Below the pieces are notes generated by a model. The model worked only from the letters and a program-made list of their open reading frames with translations, made no database searches and had not been told where the DNA came from. The position numbers and the translations under genes were made by a program. A stretch of DNA of 64,000 nucleotides from Neospora caninum Liverpool (Eukaryota; Apicomplexa; Conoidasida; Eucoccidiorida; Sarcocystidae), in NCBI RefSeq assembly GCF_000208865.1, contig NC_018397.1, positions 3,348,001 to 3,412,000 of the forward strand, read 5' to 3'. Shown here in pieces: positions 14,050 through 26,286 of the stretch (positions are counted from its first letter, which is position 1; every line of letters starts with the position of its first letter).

Positions 14050-17000
14050 ATGGATACAGCCAACTGTCCGGCGATGGAGACTGCCGCCTGTAGCAGTAGA
14101 GGCTGCGGCTCCGGTCGTGGCACTACGAAGACGAGGATTGATTCTGGGATCCTTCAGCAGCACAGGTTCAAGTGAGCGGTTGGGGAACCTCGCAACATTT
14201 TCACCACATTTTTTTGGCTCTTCCAGCGGACCAAAAATGCTGTAGCGAATACGAAAAGACATGACCACAGGTGCCGATGAAGACGGTTGGACCAGATATT
14301 GACAGATTCATGTGCATTCGTTAGCCGGCATTTTTAGGTAGATGCATGTAACAGATCTCTCCTCGGGGTCTCCGAAGGGACCATACAAGCCGAACGGTCT
14401 TCTGAACCCACTGATACATTATAGTACATGTCATCCCTAGAGCACATAAGCTCACACTACATGCAGAAGTGTTTGAGTCACAAAAGTCAACAAGTCCCTG
14501 GAGCAGAACTAACAGATGGAAGCAGAAATCACAGGTATATGAGACAGACAAACTACACCACCTGATCAGAACGTGTCCAATTGACGAATGTGAATAAACC
14601 GAAACACGGACTGGCAAAAGTATTATCAACAGAAGTGAGCTTCTCATGCTGCGCCCGTTGTTAGACACCAATTACAGCCACCCGAAGTTGAAGAAGCTGT
14701 AGAAACCAGGTGACGGATCCCGAGAGTTAGATGAACAATCAGAGTTTCACTGAAGTACAGAGTATTCTCGTATCCCGTCGTTGCCTCCGTTTGCCTTCAG
14801 GGTCTTCAAATTCACATTTTGTAAATACTTTTTCAAAGGCAAGTGCACACGCGGTAGTGGTTGTACCTTCGCGCATGGGATTGAAGAGTTGCGCGAACGC
14901 CCGCAACTAAGCAAAACTCGCATCTGCGAAAAATGGCGGCAGGGATTGTGCGAGCACGTCAACTCCGAGGATTGCAAGTTTGCTCACGGAAAGGAAGACT
15001 TGAGAATTGCGAAGCCTGGAATTTGCGACCTTCACAGACAAGGTAGGTTACAGACGGTTGCTTGCCTTTCACTGCCTTTTGTTTCTGGTTGTCTAGACAG
15101 TAACTCATACGGCGAACCGCGTACACGCGATATCAGTTTCAGTTACGGCGGTCTTATGTCTGACCAGGTCAGATCAGGGAGACTGTAGCCTGGTTCATTT
15201 GATTTAAGTTACAATGCCTTATGAGCTGTGTGTGGCAGCGCGATCGGTGCGAAATTCTGTGGCCTGCTAATCCAGACGGTGCTGCAGACGAAGCTTCGAC
15301 GAAGAACCGTTAAAAGCAATAATGTGTCTTACTGATAAATCAGCCGAAACAAAAATTCCGTTTGATCATTCTGTGTTCTGTTAGGGAAACCGCACTTGAT
15401 TTCGGCGTATACTTGCCTTGTCTGAGGAGAAGCATGTGTCACTAGTCCTTCACCTTTCATCCTCTTTCACGTTGTGTGCCTGATCGGTCAGGACTCTGCG
15501 CCTACGGCGAAAACTGTCGTTTCGCTCATAATGAAGATGAAGTGACGACGCAGCTCCTGCTCTCTTCTGCTACCAAAACGCCCTTAGAAGTCCATCAAGC
15601 CGTCCAGGGTGCGTGGAATAAATTGAGGAGGACGACGGCATATTACAGCCGTCCTCATCATCGGAAGGCTGGAGTGCATGATCAGCCGTCCGTTTTTGAG
15701 ATTCCAGAGTCATCCCTGCTTTGCCCTGGCCCGACTGGCACCTTCGAACATTTTTCGAACGAAACAGCAAATGCTGGAGAAACCCCTAGTGTCCAACCCG
15801 CCGGCCCATCGGTTAGCTTAGGAGCTTCCAGAGAACAGCGTTATGGGGGGGGTGTCATCCCAGCTGTCTCCGCGGGCCACACATTGACTTCAGGTAACAA
15901 CTACAGGGACCTATATGTGCTTACCTCCTCTGCAAGACTTGTCGGCAATTCAAGGGGGACAACCCAAACCACACCCGCGCCATGGCCAGACTGCCCTGAT
16001 ACATCCGGCCCTTCAACATACGAAAATAACAGTGGGGGTGCGAACTCATCGAAAACATTGGAACAGAGGGCCAGCGCAAATGGCGGATCGGTTCCCCTTG
16101 TCTTGCCTCAAGCAGCAGCCTTTCAGACTGGTGCATCCCCTGACGCAGTTCGCTCATGGTTCATCCAAGGACGAACTGTCTCCGCTTCAAATGTATTGAG
16201 GGGCAAAGGAGGCCAGATGCGATTGGCTGAACATGCGGCTGAAACAAATGTGGCAGGAGACGCCAGAATCACACGATTCCAGGCATCTCGCAGTGCTCTT
16301 ATGGGCCTTGGCACGACTGACTTTGCTGTCTGCTCGGCGAGCCCACGGGATGACAGCTACAGAGGGAGCTGGAGCACTCGTACAAGTAGTGACGAAGGCA
16401 TTGCCTCCTCTGAATGCACTCGCAGAGTTCAAAACTGGAGAGAAAAAACAACATCAGACTTGCCCACTAGCTGCCATAGTCGGAGTCGCCTGGGACAACG
16501 ACAGGTGCTCGATGACAGCAGCTCCGCCGGCAGTCGCTGGCGTACAGGCAAAAGGCTCGCAGAGTCAATCAAGGCGGTGTCGTGTTCGGCGTCCCAGAGT
16601 TTTAGCGAAAAAGACTGTCCAAGTGCCAGAAGCAGACGAAGTAGCGCTTTCGGGTCCAGCAGCGTGGGAAGGGAGTCCACAAGTTACGGCTGCCGTATAA
16701 GAGACAGTTGCACGACAGTCACCAGCATCCGATCTGATACCAGCAGTATCCAATGGATGGGTCGAGATGGTACCTCAAGCCCTGATGTGACCCCCGCCAG
16801 GATGTATATGAGTGATGGTGGGGGTAGCCGTGCTTTGTCGGATGTAGTTGGAATCAGGGCAAAGACTTCGAAAGCAAAATTCATGGATCCTGACCTCCAA
16901 CCTTCCTCAGGAGCAGGTCGCAGTTTATCTCGAGTGACGAGCGATCCCCGGAACCTCGGGACGACAGGCAAGAAGGGGGATGAGAAGAAAACTCGAAGTC

Positions 17001-18889
17001 GTCAGGGCCGTCTGCTTTTATCACCAGCTGCAGCAGGTTACAGTTCTCAGCCATCCACGGGGCATACCGGACGCGAGCAACAACCGGGATACCGCGGAGA
17101 TTCCGTAGGAGCATTATTCGAAGGATCGGGAGGAGGGATCACCGGTGACCGTGTGGCACTGAAATGTGAAGCAGTTCTGTGTGCTTCTTGCGCATCTGTT
17201 AAGCGCCTTGGGGAGAAGAGACATACTGTATTTGGCTGCGGGTCGGTGCATCGGCGACACCCACAGTTGCAGCAACCTCTTCAGCGAGGTCTCATAGTTC
17301 CCGAAGGCCGTGACAGTCGCTGGTCGGTGAGAGCGGACATTGTCTCAAGTTCCTGTTGGCAGCCGGGTGAGCCTACCGCTAGTGTGACTGCAACAGCAGC
17401 ACGCGTGCCGACATCGGGCGATAAAGCGACACAGCCTTCGAACGCAGACATTTTCTGTTGGGAGGAACGGCGACGGTATATAACGAGTCTGGGCCAGCAG
17501 CCACAGTCACACAGGTTCAGATGCAGTGACCGCAGCTCCGCGGCCTTGAGCGCGCGAAAAAGCCGGCAATATCAATACCAGCACAGGTTAAAACAGGATC
17601 TAGCGGCATCAAGGAAGGAGACAGCATCCTGCGTCGCGAGCGCGTTCGGTGATCAGACACAGAAAACATCAAGTGGTGTCCTGCATCAGCCTAGCGCACA
17701 GCCTGAATTTCAGGCAACCCAAAGCACTGAAGTTAGTCCGACGTCGTTGTCAACAGTGGGCAGTCTCCAAAGGACTTCTTCAAAGGGGCATTGTGTCGAC
17801 CGGCAAAAATCAAGCAAGAGATGGTTGGGCGAACCCGAACTCGCCTGTTGCCCACCAGCTTCGTCCCCAACTCCTCGAGGCACGAAACCAGATTCGCGTC
17901 TGTGTAATCCGAAGACTGATCACACGCCCTCTCTCTCTAAACTTTCCAGCAAAGCTGGAGTTTCAGGGGACCAGCTCTCAGGAGATAAAGTAAAGCCTGG
18001 CATTGATCTCACCAAAGCAGTTGAAAGTTCCCCGGGCTTGTCTGCTTCTACAGCAGGCACAGCGTATCTACCCGCTCAGTCATCACTACGCGATCGAGAG
18101 AAGCCTTCGCTTGCACCACCCGCTGTCGTAATGCCGGCGTCAGCGAGGAAGAATGGCGTTCTGATGAGAAATTTTAGTGACGCAGTACGTGTTTTCGGTT
18201 CGTGCTCGCGGCTGTCAGATGTCGACAAAAGAGATGATTCGGTGAATCCAAGTCTAGACATTGGCGATGGCCCGCCAACTGTGTGGCCCGGCAGCACACT
18301 CGCCCCCTTTGGGAAACATGGACCATTCAACTCCGCAGTTGCCTCGGCAGCGTACTCACCTGTACCGCTCCACGCACACGAACGCGCCTCCCCAACAGAT
18401 TTGAGTGAGCCGGCCAACGAGACTGAACGGAATAAGGATCTTGTCAGCGGAGATAACGGGCACCAGTGGAATGTCGATTGCCCGTACGATGTGGGTGGGA
18501 AGAAGCCTCTGCAAATCTCCCCTGTGTTCGCCGCATGTGCTGTGTCTGCCGGCTTCCTAACAGGTCCAGATGCATTTTGGATGCCAACCGGAGGAAGCGC
18601 AAACCCCGGTTCCCGCGAGGTGTGTGGAACGCTTCACTGGAGCCTCGACACCCTCCATGGACGGGTACTTTCCGGAGCGGAGGTCCTTGAGCCACCGGTG
18701 CTTGATGTGTCTGGATCTGGAGACCACGCTGCCCCTTTTGAAAAGACCTCTCAGGTTTTCTTGGGTGCTCAGCCAGTCTCATGCACCAACTACCACACCA
18801 TTCTAAGAAATCTCTGCATCCAAATGGGGGGAGATGGTATTACCGCTTTCCTTACGGCTGCGGCAGCCCGGGCCCAGTATGCCGATTGA
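14050..18889 (+). CDS. Triple CCCH zinc-finger protein, 3 exons, 1253 aa
   Basis: Exons 14050-14171, 14801-15042 and 15492-18889 join in phase (3762 nt with stop). Start ATG 14050 has an ACCATGG context, and the first donor is GTGAGC. Three CCCH fingers sit at the N-terminus. Finger 1 is at residues 48-66 (C-x7-C-x5-C-x3-H), finger 2 at 83-103 (C-x7-C-x7-C-x3-H, a longer middle loop) and finger 3 at 116-134 (C-x7-C-x5-C-x3-H). Finger 3 is created by splicing: its first Cys is encoded before 15042 and the rest after 15492. The remaining 1100 residues are one exon of Ser/Gly/Arg-rich disordered sequence with no domain I recognise. CCCH proteins of this type bind single-stranded RNA and affect mRNA stability or translation; the target here is unknown. 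The first exon is inferred from phase and could change; the fingers themselves are secure. Confidence 0.85.
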
Positions 18890-21054
18890 AGGAAAGAGTA
18901 ATGAGACGAGAAAGAGCACGGCTCCTTGACTTATACTTCGAGGGTCTTCCCTGATGACAAGCGTTGGAGGCATCCAAGAAAGAATAGAGATGAGCACGCA
19001 CACAGCACTACGTCGTCTGGTGCGCCGTGCACGAGAGGCTGTTCTCTGGGGCAACACAGACATGTCCCTTCTTCGCATTGATTGGTTTTTTTTTCCAACG
19101 ATGACCTGGTGTTGGTGACAAACGAGGCACGCCGCGGGAGGCATGCCGGTTGCTCGCCATGCCAGGAAGAAACAACGAAATATATTGGGTGCCCTGTAGT
19201 TACGCGTTACTCACATCATCGAGACGTTTTTAGAAAGACGTATTCATCAGCGTTGTCGTCGTTATCGAAAGTACTTGGTCTGTTTGCACGGAAACACACG
19301 CTGAAATAAATCGAACAAGTAGCGAGAAGAAATGCGTAGAGTAGCCACCAATTTTGCACGTCGAAAGACAGTTGGCGCTTGCTCGGTAAAGCCGTCGATC
19401 ACTGCCAGGTTTTGGTGTAAACGAAAGGCTCTTCAAGGACAGAGACGTCTCTCTGAGTTGAGCGCCAGATTGGTTACCGTCTCCGTGTTACCTCCATGTG
19501 ACAACGCGACTGCGAATTGCCTTTTGCTGCTTTTCACAAGCAGCACCTTATTGCCGATCGGGAAACCCATTTCTGATTTGTGAAAAACCGATAATCGAAA
19601 CGTGGTGTTACGTCTCTACGCCGGGCCCTCGTCAGAGTTTGGCAATCCCACAAGGAAGCAGGCACACCAAGAGCCCTGTACGAAACCTACTGATTCACCC
19701 CCACTCATCTAGCATTTATCTCTCGTACACAGGAGCGTGCAGCTTTGTCTGCGTGTGTGTTTAGTGTGTTTGCTACCAAAACAAAACAACATACTAGAGC
19801 CTCAGAGCTTCTCACATGCCTACTGTCATTGCAGGGAACAGGCAAATGTCCACGAGAGCTCCCCACCTTGCTGCTTATAGTTACGTGGGTCAAGAGCTTG
19901 CGGCGGTTTCCGTCGTATGCACTGCCGCTATCAGAATATACTGTCGTCCAGCATCGCATTTCAAGGTTCAGGCACCACCCCGTAATCTAAGCTAGTCATT
20001 CGCTTTCACTCGTTGTACCATCATGAAAGTATCGGCAATCGCAGACACAGAGAATGGTTTCGTCTCCCATCGCAGTGGTCTTCTTCCCTTTCCCACATCA
20101 GTACCGTGCTCTCCATATGCATGTTCGGCGTTTCGAAATCAGCTACGAACGCTTAAGGCGGTCGCAGTTTTGTGAGTTGTGAGCAAGGTTCTTGAATTGG
20201 CAAGCGCGGGAATACCATCATTGTCCGGTGCCTTGCACCGCAGGGGCTGCCCGTTCCAGTCCTCGCACTACCGACTTCGCCATTGAAACTATTGCACAGG
20301 TTCACAAATGCGTATGGTACACGCAGTACCAGGTGTGTTAGGCTTCTCTACTAGCACGCCAAGGGGCTCACGTTACCGTTAAGTTACGGGGATGTAGTTT
20401 CCTATCAGTAGCATGATACACGATAAAAGATATTGTCCAGAAGCCAAAGGCACGCTACTGTTTCGCTCTCGGGTCCTAGTTCCGTCTGAAGGTCTCCTGT
20501 CTACGAGGTCGAAGTACGATCTAAATTCCACCGTGTCTAAAGCTCACAACTACACATTCTCTGTGCAACTTCTTGACTTCGCTTGTTGGTGTGCACGTGT
20601 CCAGCAGAAAACCGTTAGGGGCCGCCCGCAAGGCTCGTGATTCAAGGTCGTACAGCAAGGAAGACAACAAAAGACTCCGGATGAACAAAAGAAGCACGTG
20701 TTCTGGATGCGTTTGATCCATACCGCACCGATTGACCACGACAAAATCCACCACAAATCTCCTTCCCGGGCTGCTCAAACGTCAGGCTCAAACAACTCCT
20801 ACGCTAACCCGAACTCCACACACGGCCTCTCCAGAGACGTCTTCTGCTCCAGAGACCCCCTTAAAAAGAAGGCGACACGCGCCCGTAAAGCGAAACCTGT
20901 GTGTACACGACTATGCGCGCACATACATACATACATACATACATACATACATACATACATACATTGAGCCATCTACGTGTATGTGCCTTCATACACATAA
21001 ATCGAAATACAGAGAAAGAAGCCGTTGAGGGCTCAGGTCAAGTTAGCAAGTATG
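18890..21054. other. Convergent intergenic region
   Basis: It lies between the 3' ends of the plus-strand CCCH gene and the minus-strand gene ending at 21055, so it should hold both 3'UTRs. I found no supported ORF or RNA gene. It contains a tetranucleotide microsatellite near 20.9 kb. Confidence 0.6.
20921..20964. repeat. (ACAT)11 microsatellite
   Basis: Eleven perfect ACAT units, 44 bp, in non-coding DNA downstream of two convergent genes. Its length and purity suggest it varies between strains. Confidence 0.95.
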
Positions 21055-22518
21055 TCAAGCTTTCCGTTTTTTGCCTTCCTGAGGCTGGGGGCTGCCACCC
21101 CCTGTGGCAGAGAGAGCCGCAGAAATGACAGCATTGATTTTGGGCAAATGACTGGAAGGAAGTGAGGCACGCAGCACTCCTTCGTGCGTAAAGTAGATTA
21201 CCCCATCAAGTGCGGGTTCAGACGGCGGCGCCTCAGTGCCCGATGCGACAGTAGGAGCAGCACACGATGAAGGCGCCCCACAAGTGGATGGCTCTGTGCG
21301 GGTTTCAGTCGCAGACTGGGTCGTCTCTCGATTCGTTTCGCTCGCTCCGCCGGAGCGGGAGGAAGCTCTGTCTTGAGAACTCCCAGAGTCTGAAGCAGAA
21401 AAAAGACCAAATTATCGGTACACAGGCAGGGAGCACAAACGCTCGTGAATAAATGAAACACGGCCTCCCGGTCCAGGGATCGACACGTGCGCGACGAGAC
21501 AGAGAGGGTCTGTCGTTGAAGAGCGCCTACGCGTTTGCACACTGATAGATGTCTTTATTTACTGATACAGAAGTAATCCCACCCATATACGTATGCCTCT
21601 AATTTTCCAAATATACGCACATCTGACCCAGTGTCCACAGATAGCGTGACTACTCTGTTTTATCTGCAGCCGGTCTCGCCCTCTGCGGTCCTCTGTCTGG
21701 CCCCACCGAGCGGCGTGTGCCGACCAATCCTGCCCTCTTTTTCTTGGACGCTCGCCAACTGACCGCCTTCGTCCTTGACAGCAGCATCCTGCGCAGCCCG
21801 TCTTTGGGCAATACGTGGTATGGAGCCTGGAAGATTATACTTGGCCACAGTGCCGCTGTGAAGCGCGCGAACTCCTTCTCGTTTGTCTTTCGGAAGGAAG
21901 CGCCTCAGGTAGGCCATAACGACCTCGCCTCTCTGTCTCGCTTTCGGCGGAACGTCTCCGCTAGTTGAGGACGAGCCAGTTGCGTGGGAAGAGAGCGAAA
22001 GCGGCGAAAGCGTGGCGGCATGCACAGACTGAAGAACAAGAAGCCAATGCTGTTGGCGGTGTCGATACAGCAGAAGACGCCCCGTCAAGCAAATCGAAGG
22101 AAGGGAAGGCGCCGATCGAACGACAAGTGCAATCAATTCCTGAACCGCGCAAAAGAGAAAATGGGTAGTCGAGGAACCCCCGGAGTGGAAAGCCTCACAC
22201 GCGGATGAAGGGAAAAAGGCGAGACCACTTGCTCGGATCACAAGTGAAATGAACCGTTGACACATGTGCACGCGAAAAATGGACAAACGCGACAAAAAAG
22301 AGAGGGCAAACGAGGAACAGCCCCGTTCCAACGGATCGAGAAGACATTTTGTCTGCAGAACACGAAACAGCAGGAGCAGCTAAGCGATTCCGGCCCAGGC
22401 ACAGTAAAAATAGGTGACAAAAAATGGAAAACTCGAACAAGGATACATGCAGAGAGTGAGAAACATAATGTTTGTGTCTCCAGGCTCTTGCTCACAGAAA
22501 CATGCAAGTACATAGATC

Positions 22519-22552
<34 letters not shown>

Positions 22553-22853
22553 ACACCCTGTAAATATATATGCTATATACGGTGAGTTGCTCGGCATGTG
22601 GGGGAAAACGAAAGACGTTTGTAGGCAACACATCTGCTTCTCTCTTTGTTGGCAGGTCCAGCTTTTCTTTACCTGCTGAGCCACTGCTGCAATTGTCTGT
22701 GCAACGTCCTGGCGAATGAAGGCCTGGGAGGAGAGCCTATGCAGGGCGTCCTGACACAACAGAGACAGGTACCACACTCTGCCTGGTAGTTCCCGAGAAA
22801 TTTCTCCGCATACATAACAAGCTACACGAGCACATTTATGCATTTCTACGTTC

Positions 22854-22886
<33 letters not shown>

Positions 22887-23189
22887 GCCGCCTTCGGCGT
22901 CCCCCTTGAAAGGGCGAGTGGCAAGAGTAGGGCACCAGATGAAGCTGGACACGGCAGAAACGTTCGCCTCTAGTAAGAAGAGGGGATGAACGCGTTCCTG
23001 GAAAGGCTTGTCGGTACCGAAAAGCGTTATTGTGGATCAAGCGGAACAAGGCGAGAAACGTCGTTCGAAGCTCCTCTGAAAACCTACTTTCAAGGCAAGC
23101 AGAAGAAGGCAGTCGCCATAGGGCAGGATCCCAGCCGCGGCCTGCTGCGGGTGCAATTGTGCAGCCACAGAGGAGTGAGCGGCAAACAT
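21055..23189 (-). CDS. Putative TFIIA gamma-like protein, 4 exons, about 296 aa
   Basis: Exons 23189-23088, 22750-22673, 22139-21764 and 21389-21055 keep phase (891 nt). ATG 23189 is followed by 34 codons and a strong GTAGGT donor; the second exon is bounded by a good acceptor and GTAAAG. The first three exons align by eye with the human TFIIA small subunit. There is a helical part (LKDALHRLSSQAFIRQDVA, as in LQESLDELIQSQQITPQLA) and then a strand region with G-x-L-x-x-Y-R and a downstream W (TGRLLLYRHRQQHW, as in RGSLNTYRFCDNVW). The rest is disordered, with a C-terminal DGVIYFTHEGVL patch and basic KKRKA ending. TFIIA gamma is usually about 100-120 aa, so this would be much longer. The exon 3 donor (GTCAGT) is weak; without it the ORF would stop at 21660. 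If correct, the protein would stabilise TBP on promoters. The gene is likely real; the TFIIA assignment is only moderate. Confidence 0.5.
22525..22552. repeat. (TA)14 microsatellite in an intron
   Basis: A perfect TA dinucleotide run of 28 bp in intron 2 of the TFIIA gamma-like gene. Confidence 0.9.
22854..22879. repeat. (AT)n microsatellite in an intron
   Basis: About 26 bp of alternating A and T in intron 1 of the same gene, roughly 330 bp from the tract in the next intron. Confidence 0.9.
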
Positions 23190-24767
23190 CTTCGCATGAC
23201 AGAGGCCCCAGAAAGATGAGGATGGAGAACGCGAGGGAGACGGGGACACGGTCTCGCGCAGGGTCGAGAAGAGAACTGAGAGGAAACCCAGAAGAAAAAG
23301 CCAGTGAAAAGAAGGGGAAGAGGGACGCGACGACGTATGAGAGGAGCAGACAAGGGGTTTGAGAAGGTAAAAACCAGCGGAGGAGGACAGAAGAGAATGG
23401 AGACACTGGAGCAAGAAGAGGAAAGACGGAGGTGTATGAACAAGCAGCAACGAAGATGGGACGGAGAGCAGAGGAAGCACAAGGAGGCGCGTAAACTATC
23501 CGGACCTTCAAGAAAGCCAGAAGCTTCGGTATCCTCTCAGAGGGGACGCCAGCCGGTGGTTCCGGTGCTTGTTCATGATTTGCTGGCGTGAACAGTGAAA
23601 CTACAAAGAGAAAAAAGGGAGCGGTAGGGGTGGGGGAAAGAGCAGATGCGAAGAAGGCGAGGACAGGGAGTCGGGAAAATAAAAGAAGCGAAAAAGAGAG
23701 ACGGGAACCGGTCGTGCGGCGCTATGTATACAGGCGGGATCATGGGACGGTGCGAACAAAAAGACGCAGAAAGAAAGAGGAAGAACAGGATGGGACCGGA
23801 GGGAGAGAAAAAGAAGACAAAGAAGTGAAGAGCAAGCAAACAGAACGAGAAGGCAAAAGAGGAAAGTATCCGTCTGCGTCCATCGAAGTAATAGCGCATA
23901 TGCAGCGTCGTTCTCTCGTTGACAGGCGTACAGAGATAGCACGTAGACACCCGGACACCTGGAGACAAAACGGGATCGGCGCGCACCGCGACACAAAACG
24001 TCTCCTGATCCCGAAAAGATTGATTCATTTCCCTTCTTCCTTTTCCCCTCTTGTCTGACTTTCTCGCAGCTTCTCTACCTTTACAGGTGAAGAGAAAAAA
24101 ACCCACGCGGAGGGGTGTGCGAGGAGAGAAAAGCGTCTCGCTCAGCCAACAGAGGCAGTAACCCCGCTACGCCTCTCGCCGTCGATTTCCTGAGTCATCC
24201 GTTCTTCTTTTCGCTTTTTCCTTTTCGATTCCGCCTCTTTGTTCCTCTTTAAGGTCTTTAGCTCCAGTTTCTTCGCTTCATATGCTCACTTTCTGCGTGG
24301 TAAACTCCTTAGCTCTGCGCCGCAGTTGCACATCCAGGACGTCTTGCGGCTTTGCTTAGTGTGTCATATTTTTGCATCAAGTAGCGATGGTGGTCTTCAT
24401 CTGAAAGAACCGTTTGAGCTCTTCAGGCTAGGCAGGCGGTTCCGTGTCATTCTTTTCCCCTCCTCCCACGTCTTGTGTCTTTCTCACTTTCTTTTACCAC
24501 TCGCTTTCCGCTTCCGAGTTCTTTGGGAAGTCTAGGATCAGGTGACATGGCGGCGACTCTACAGTTCTTTCTTGCGAGAGCCAAAGTGCCAACCAGCAGG
24601 ATTTTCTTTTCTTCTTTACTGGGGATGGTTTTGCCTCGTTCTGACGCGGGGTGCCTGTTTCCGGCCAAGCGACGTTCTATTGTATTGCTCCGTCTCCTAC
24701 TTTTTTCCAGATTTATGTACACCTCTACAGCACTTTTCTTCTCTGTGGCAGCACTTCGTCTGGCTCT
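23190..24767. other. Strand-asymmetric 5' region, no gene seen
   Basis: From about 23.2 to 24.1 kb the plus strand is strongly purine-rich, so the minus strand is C/T-rich. Long ORFs run in several frames on both strands at once, which is expected from skewed composition rather than coding. It lies directly upstream of the minus-strand gene starting at 23189 and probably holds its promoter and 5'UTR; pyrimidine-rich leaders are common in this group. No promoter motif was identified. Confidence 0.5.
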
Positions 24768-25451
24768 TCATAGATTCCAAAGATCGACAGGAACATGTCT
24801 AGTCGTTCGTTGTCTTCCTCTCTGCCAGTCTTGCAACAGGCACATGTCCTCGTCGCTTCCCAACGAAATAGGCTGTTTCTTCCCGCCACTCTTCGGCGCG
24901 GCGGTACCCACTTTGGCGTCAGCAGGGCCCTCGCTAAATCAGACACGGGAGAAGATGAAAACCCCCCGCATTAAAAAAGCAGTGCTCTAACTGGGTTTTG
25001 CCGGAAGCCGTTTCTCTAAAAGGTTTCTCGGTTCGTTATTCACCGGAGCCTCTAGAGAGCGAAAACACCGCGGGGTCTGGTATATGCACAGAAAGCATAC
25101 CTTAGCGGCTTTACGATGAAATTATCTTTCACCACTTCCAACAAAAGACGCGTTCACCTGGGGACAAGCCACGGCATGAGATGTCTCTTGCTTTTCGCAT
25201 TCACTTTCAAGGAAAAAACAGGCATTTCGGCAAAAGACATTGAGGACAAAGGGAGAAATATGCTTACTCTCACAAAAAAAGGGGTGCAAAAACGTGAGGG
25301 AAAAGAAAAAAGATGCAAAACTCCACCTGTGCCGCCGAAATCTGCTACAGGTGTATCGCCTGCCGCTGAGGCACACCGCCTTCAGCCGTTGCTGCTCAAT
25401 CGACTGACCTGAGAGTTGGTGGGCATCTCGCGGTTTCCTAAGAGTAAGCAT
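24768..25451 (-). CDS. Small unknown protein, 2 exons, 96 aa
   Basis: I do not recognise this protein. Exon 1 runs from ATG 25451 to 25327 (donor GTGGAG, phase 2). Exon 2 runs from 24933 (acceptor GATTTAG) to TGA at 24768. The join is in frame and gives exactly 96 residues. The N-terminal half is basic (RKP, RRYTCSRFRRH). The C-terminal half contains KSGGKKQPISLGSDED followed by LLQDWQRGRQ and ends VDLWNL. It has no signal peptide, membrane segment or zinc-binding pattern. In exon 2 the competing frame also stays open but does not match exon 1 phase, so the choice rests on phase agreement. It lies between the RING gene (ending at 26287) and the TFIIA-like gene, all on the minus strand. It could alternatively be a fragment of a longer gene. 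Confidence 0.45.
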
Positions 25452-26286
25452 CACCGCCAACGTCCCACCTCAAGTAGAGATAGCTGTGAAACAGATCCAC
25501 TCCTTGCTATTCGATCATACGCACAGGCACCACATGCACACAGCTGGTGTAAGGATACTGCGTCAGACTAGTCTCCTGCACGACGCTCTATAACCGAACA
25601 CAAACACCGCTACGGAAAAGTGCTTCCAAAGGCATGTACACAATATCCTGAGAAGCAATTTTGGTTCTCGGAAATGTTGTTCGCGTGTTACAGGCCGCTG
25701 TCCGTACATACACATACTAACGCAACACAGTAAGTGGACACGGGTGCATATTACAAGTGCCCCGGCGGCATTAGTGTCGAAGTGCACTCTTCATGCAAGC
25801 GAACTTTAAGCGTACGAACATCCTTACACATTCATACATTAATGTTTCATTAATGTACACCACAATGCTCCTGGAAGCAACGTGTTTAGAAATCGAAAAA
25901 CAGTTCTCTGCGGATGCAAAAGATCCTTCCAGTACCCTCACGACATGTAACGGGTGGCCCATAGCTGCATGAGCCTTTGCTACCGTCCCAGTTCTCTCCC
26001 AAAACGGGGGCAGAAAAGCTGACTGTGTTTCCAAAGTAAAACGTCGAAGGATGCGGGGAGATGAGCTGCTTTCTTGATACTGCTGGCTATGCAATGACCT
26101 AGGCACAGACACGTGTATGTGTTTGTGCTTTAGGAGGCTTTTTGTACAGCCCTGGAAGTTTGAGCTGAAAAACACCGTCGTAAGTGGGGCGCACCCTGGG
26201 GCCGCATTTCCACCTGACAACGCTGTAGGATCCCTGCACCACTCTTCCTGTCTTTTTCGGCGACTTTTGCTCCCTTCGCTGCCTTT

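Noticed and set aside
23304..24106. Long Arg/Glu/Lys-rich ORFs on plus and Ser/Phe/Leu-rich ORFs on minus.
   Set aside because: Several frames are open on both strands at once because of purine/pyrimidine skew; the translations are low complexity.
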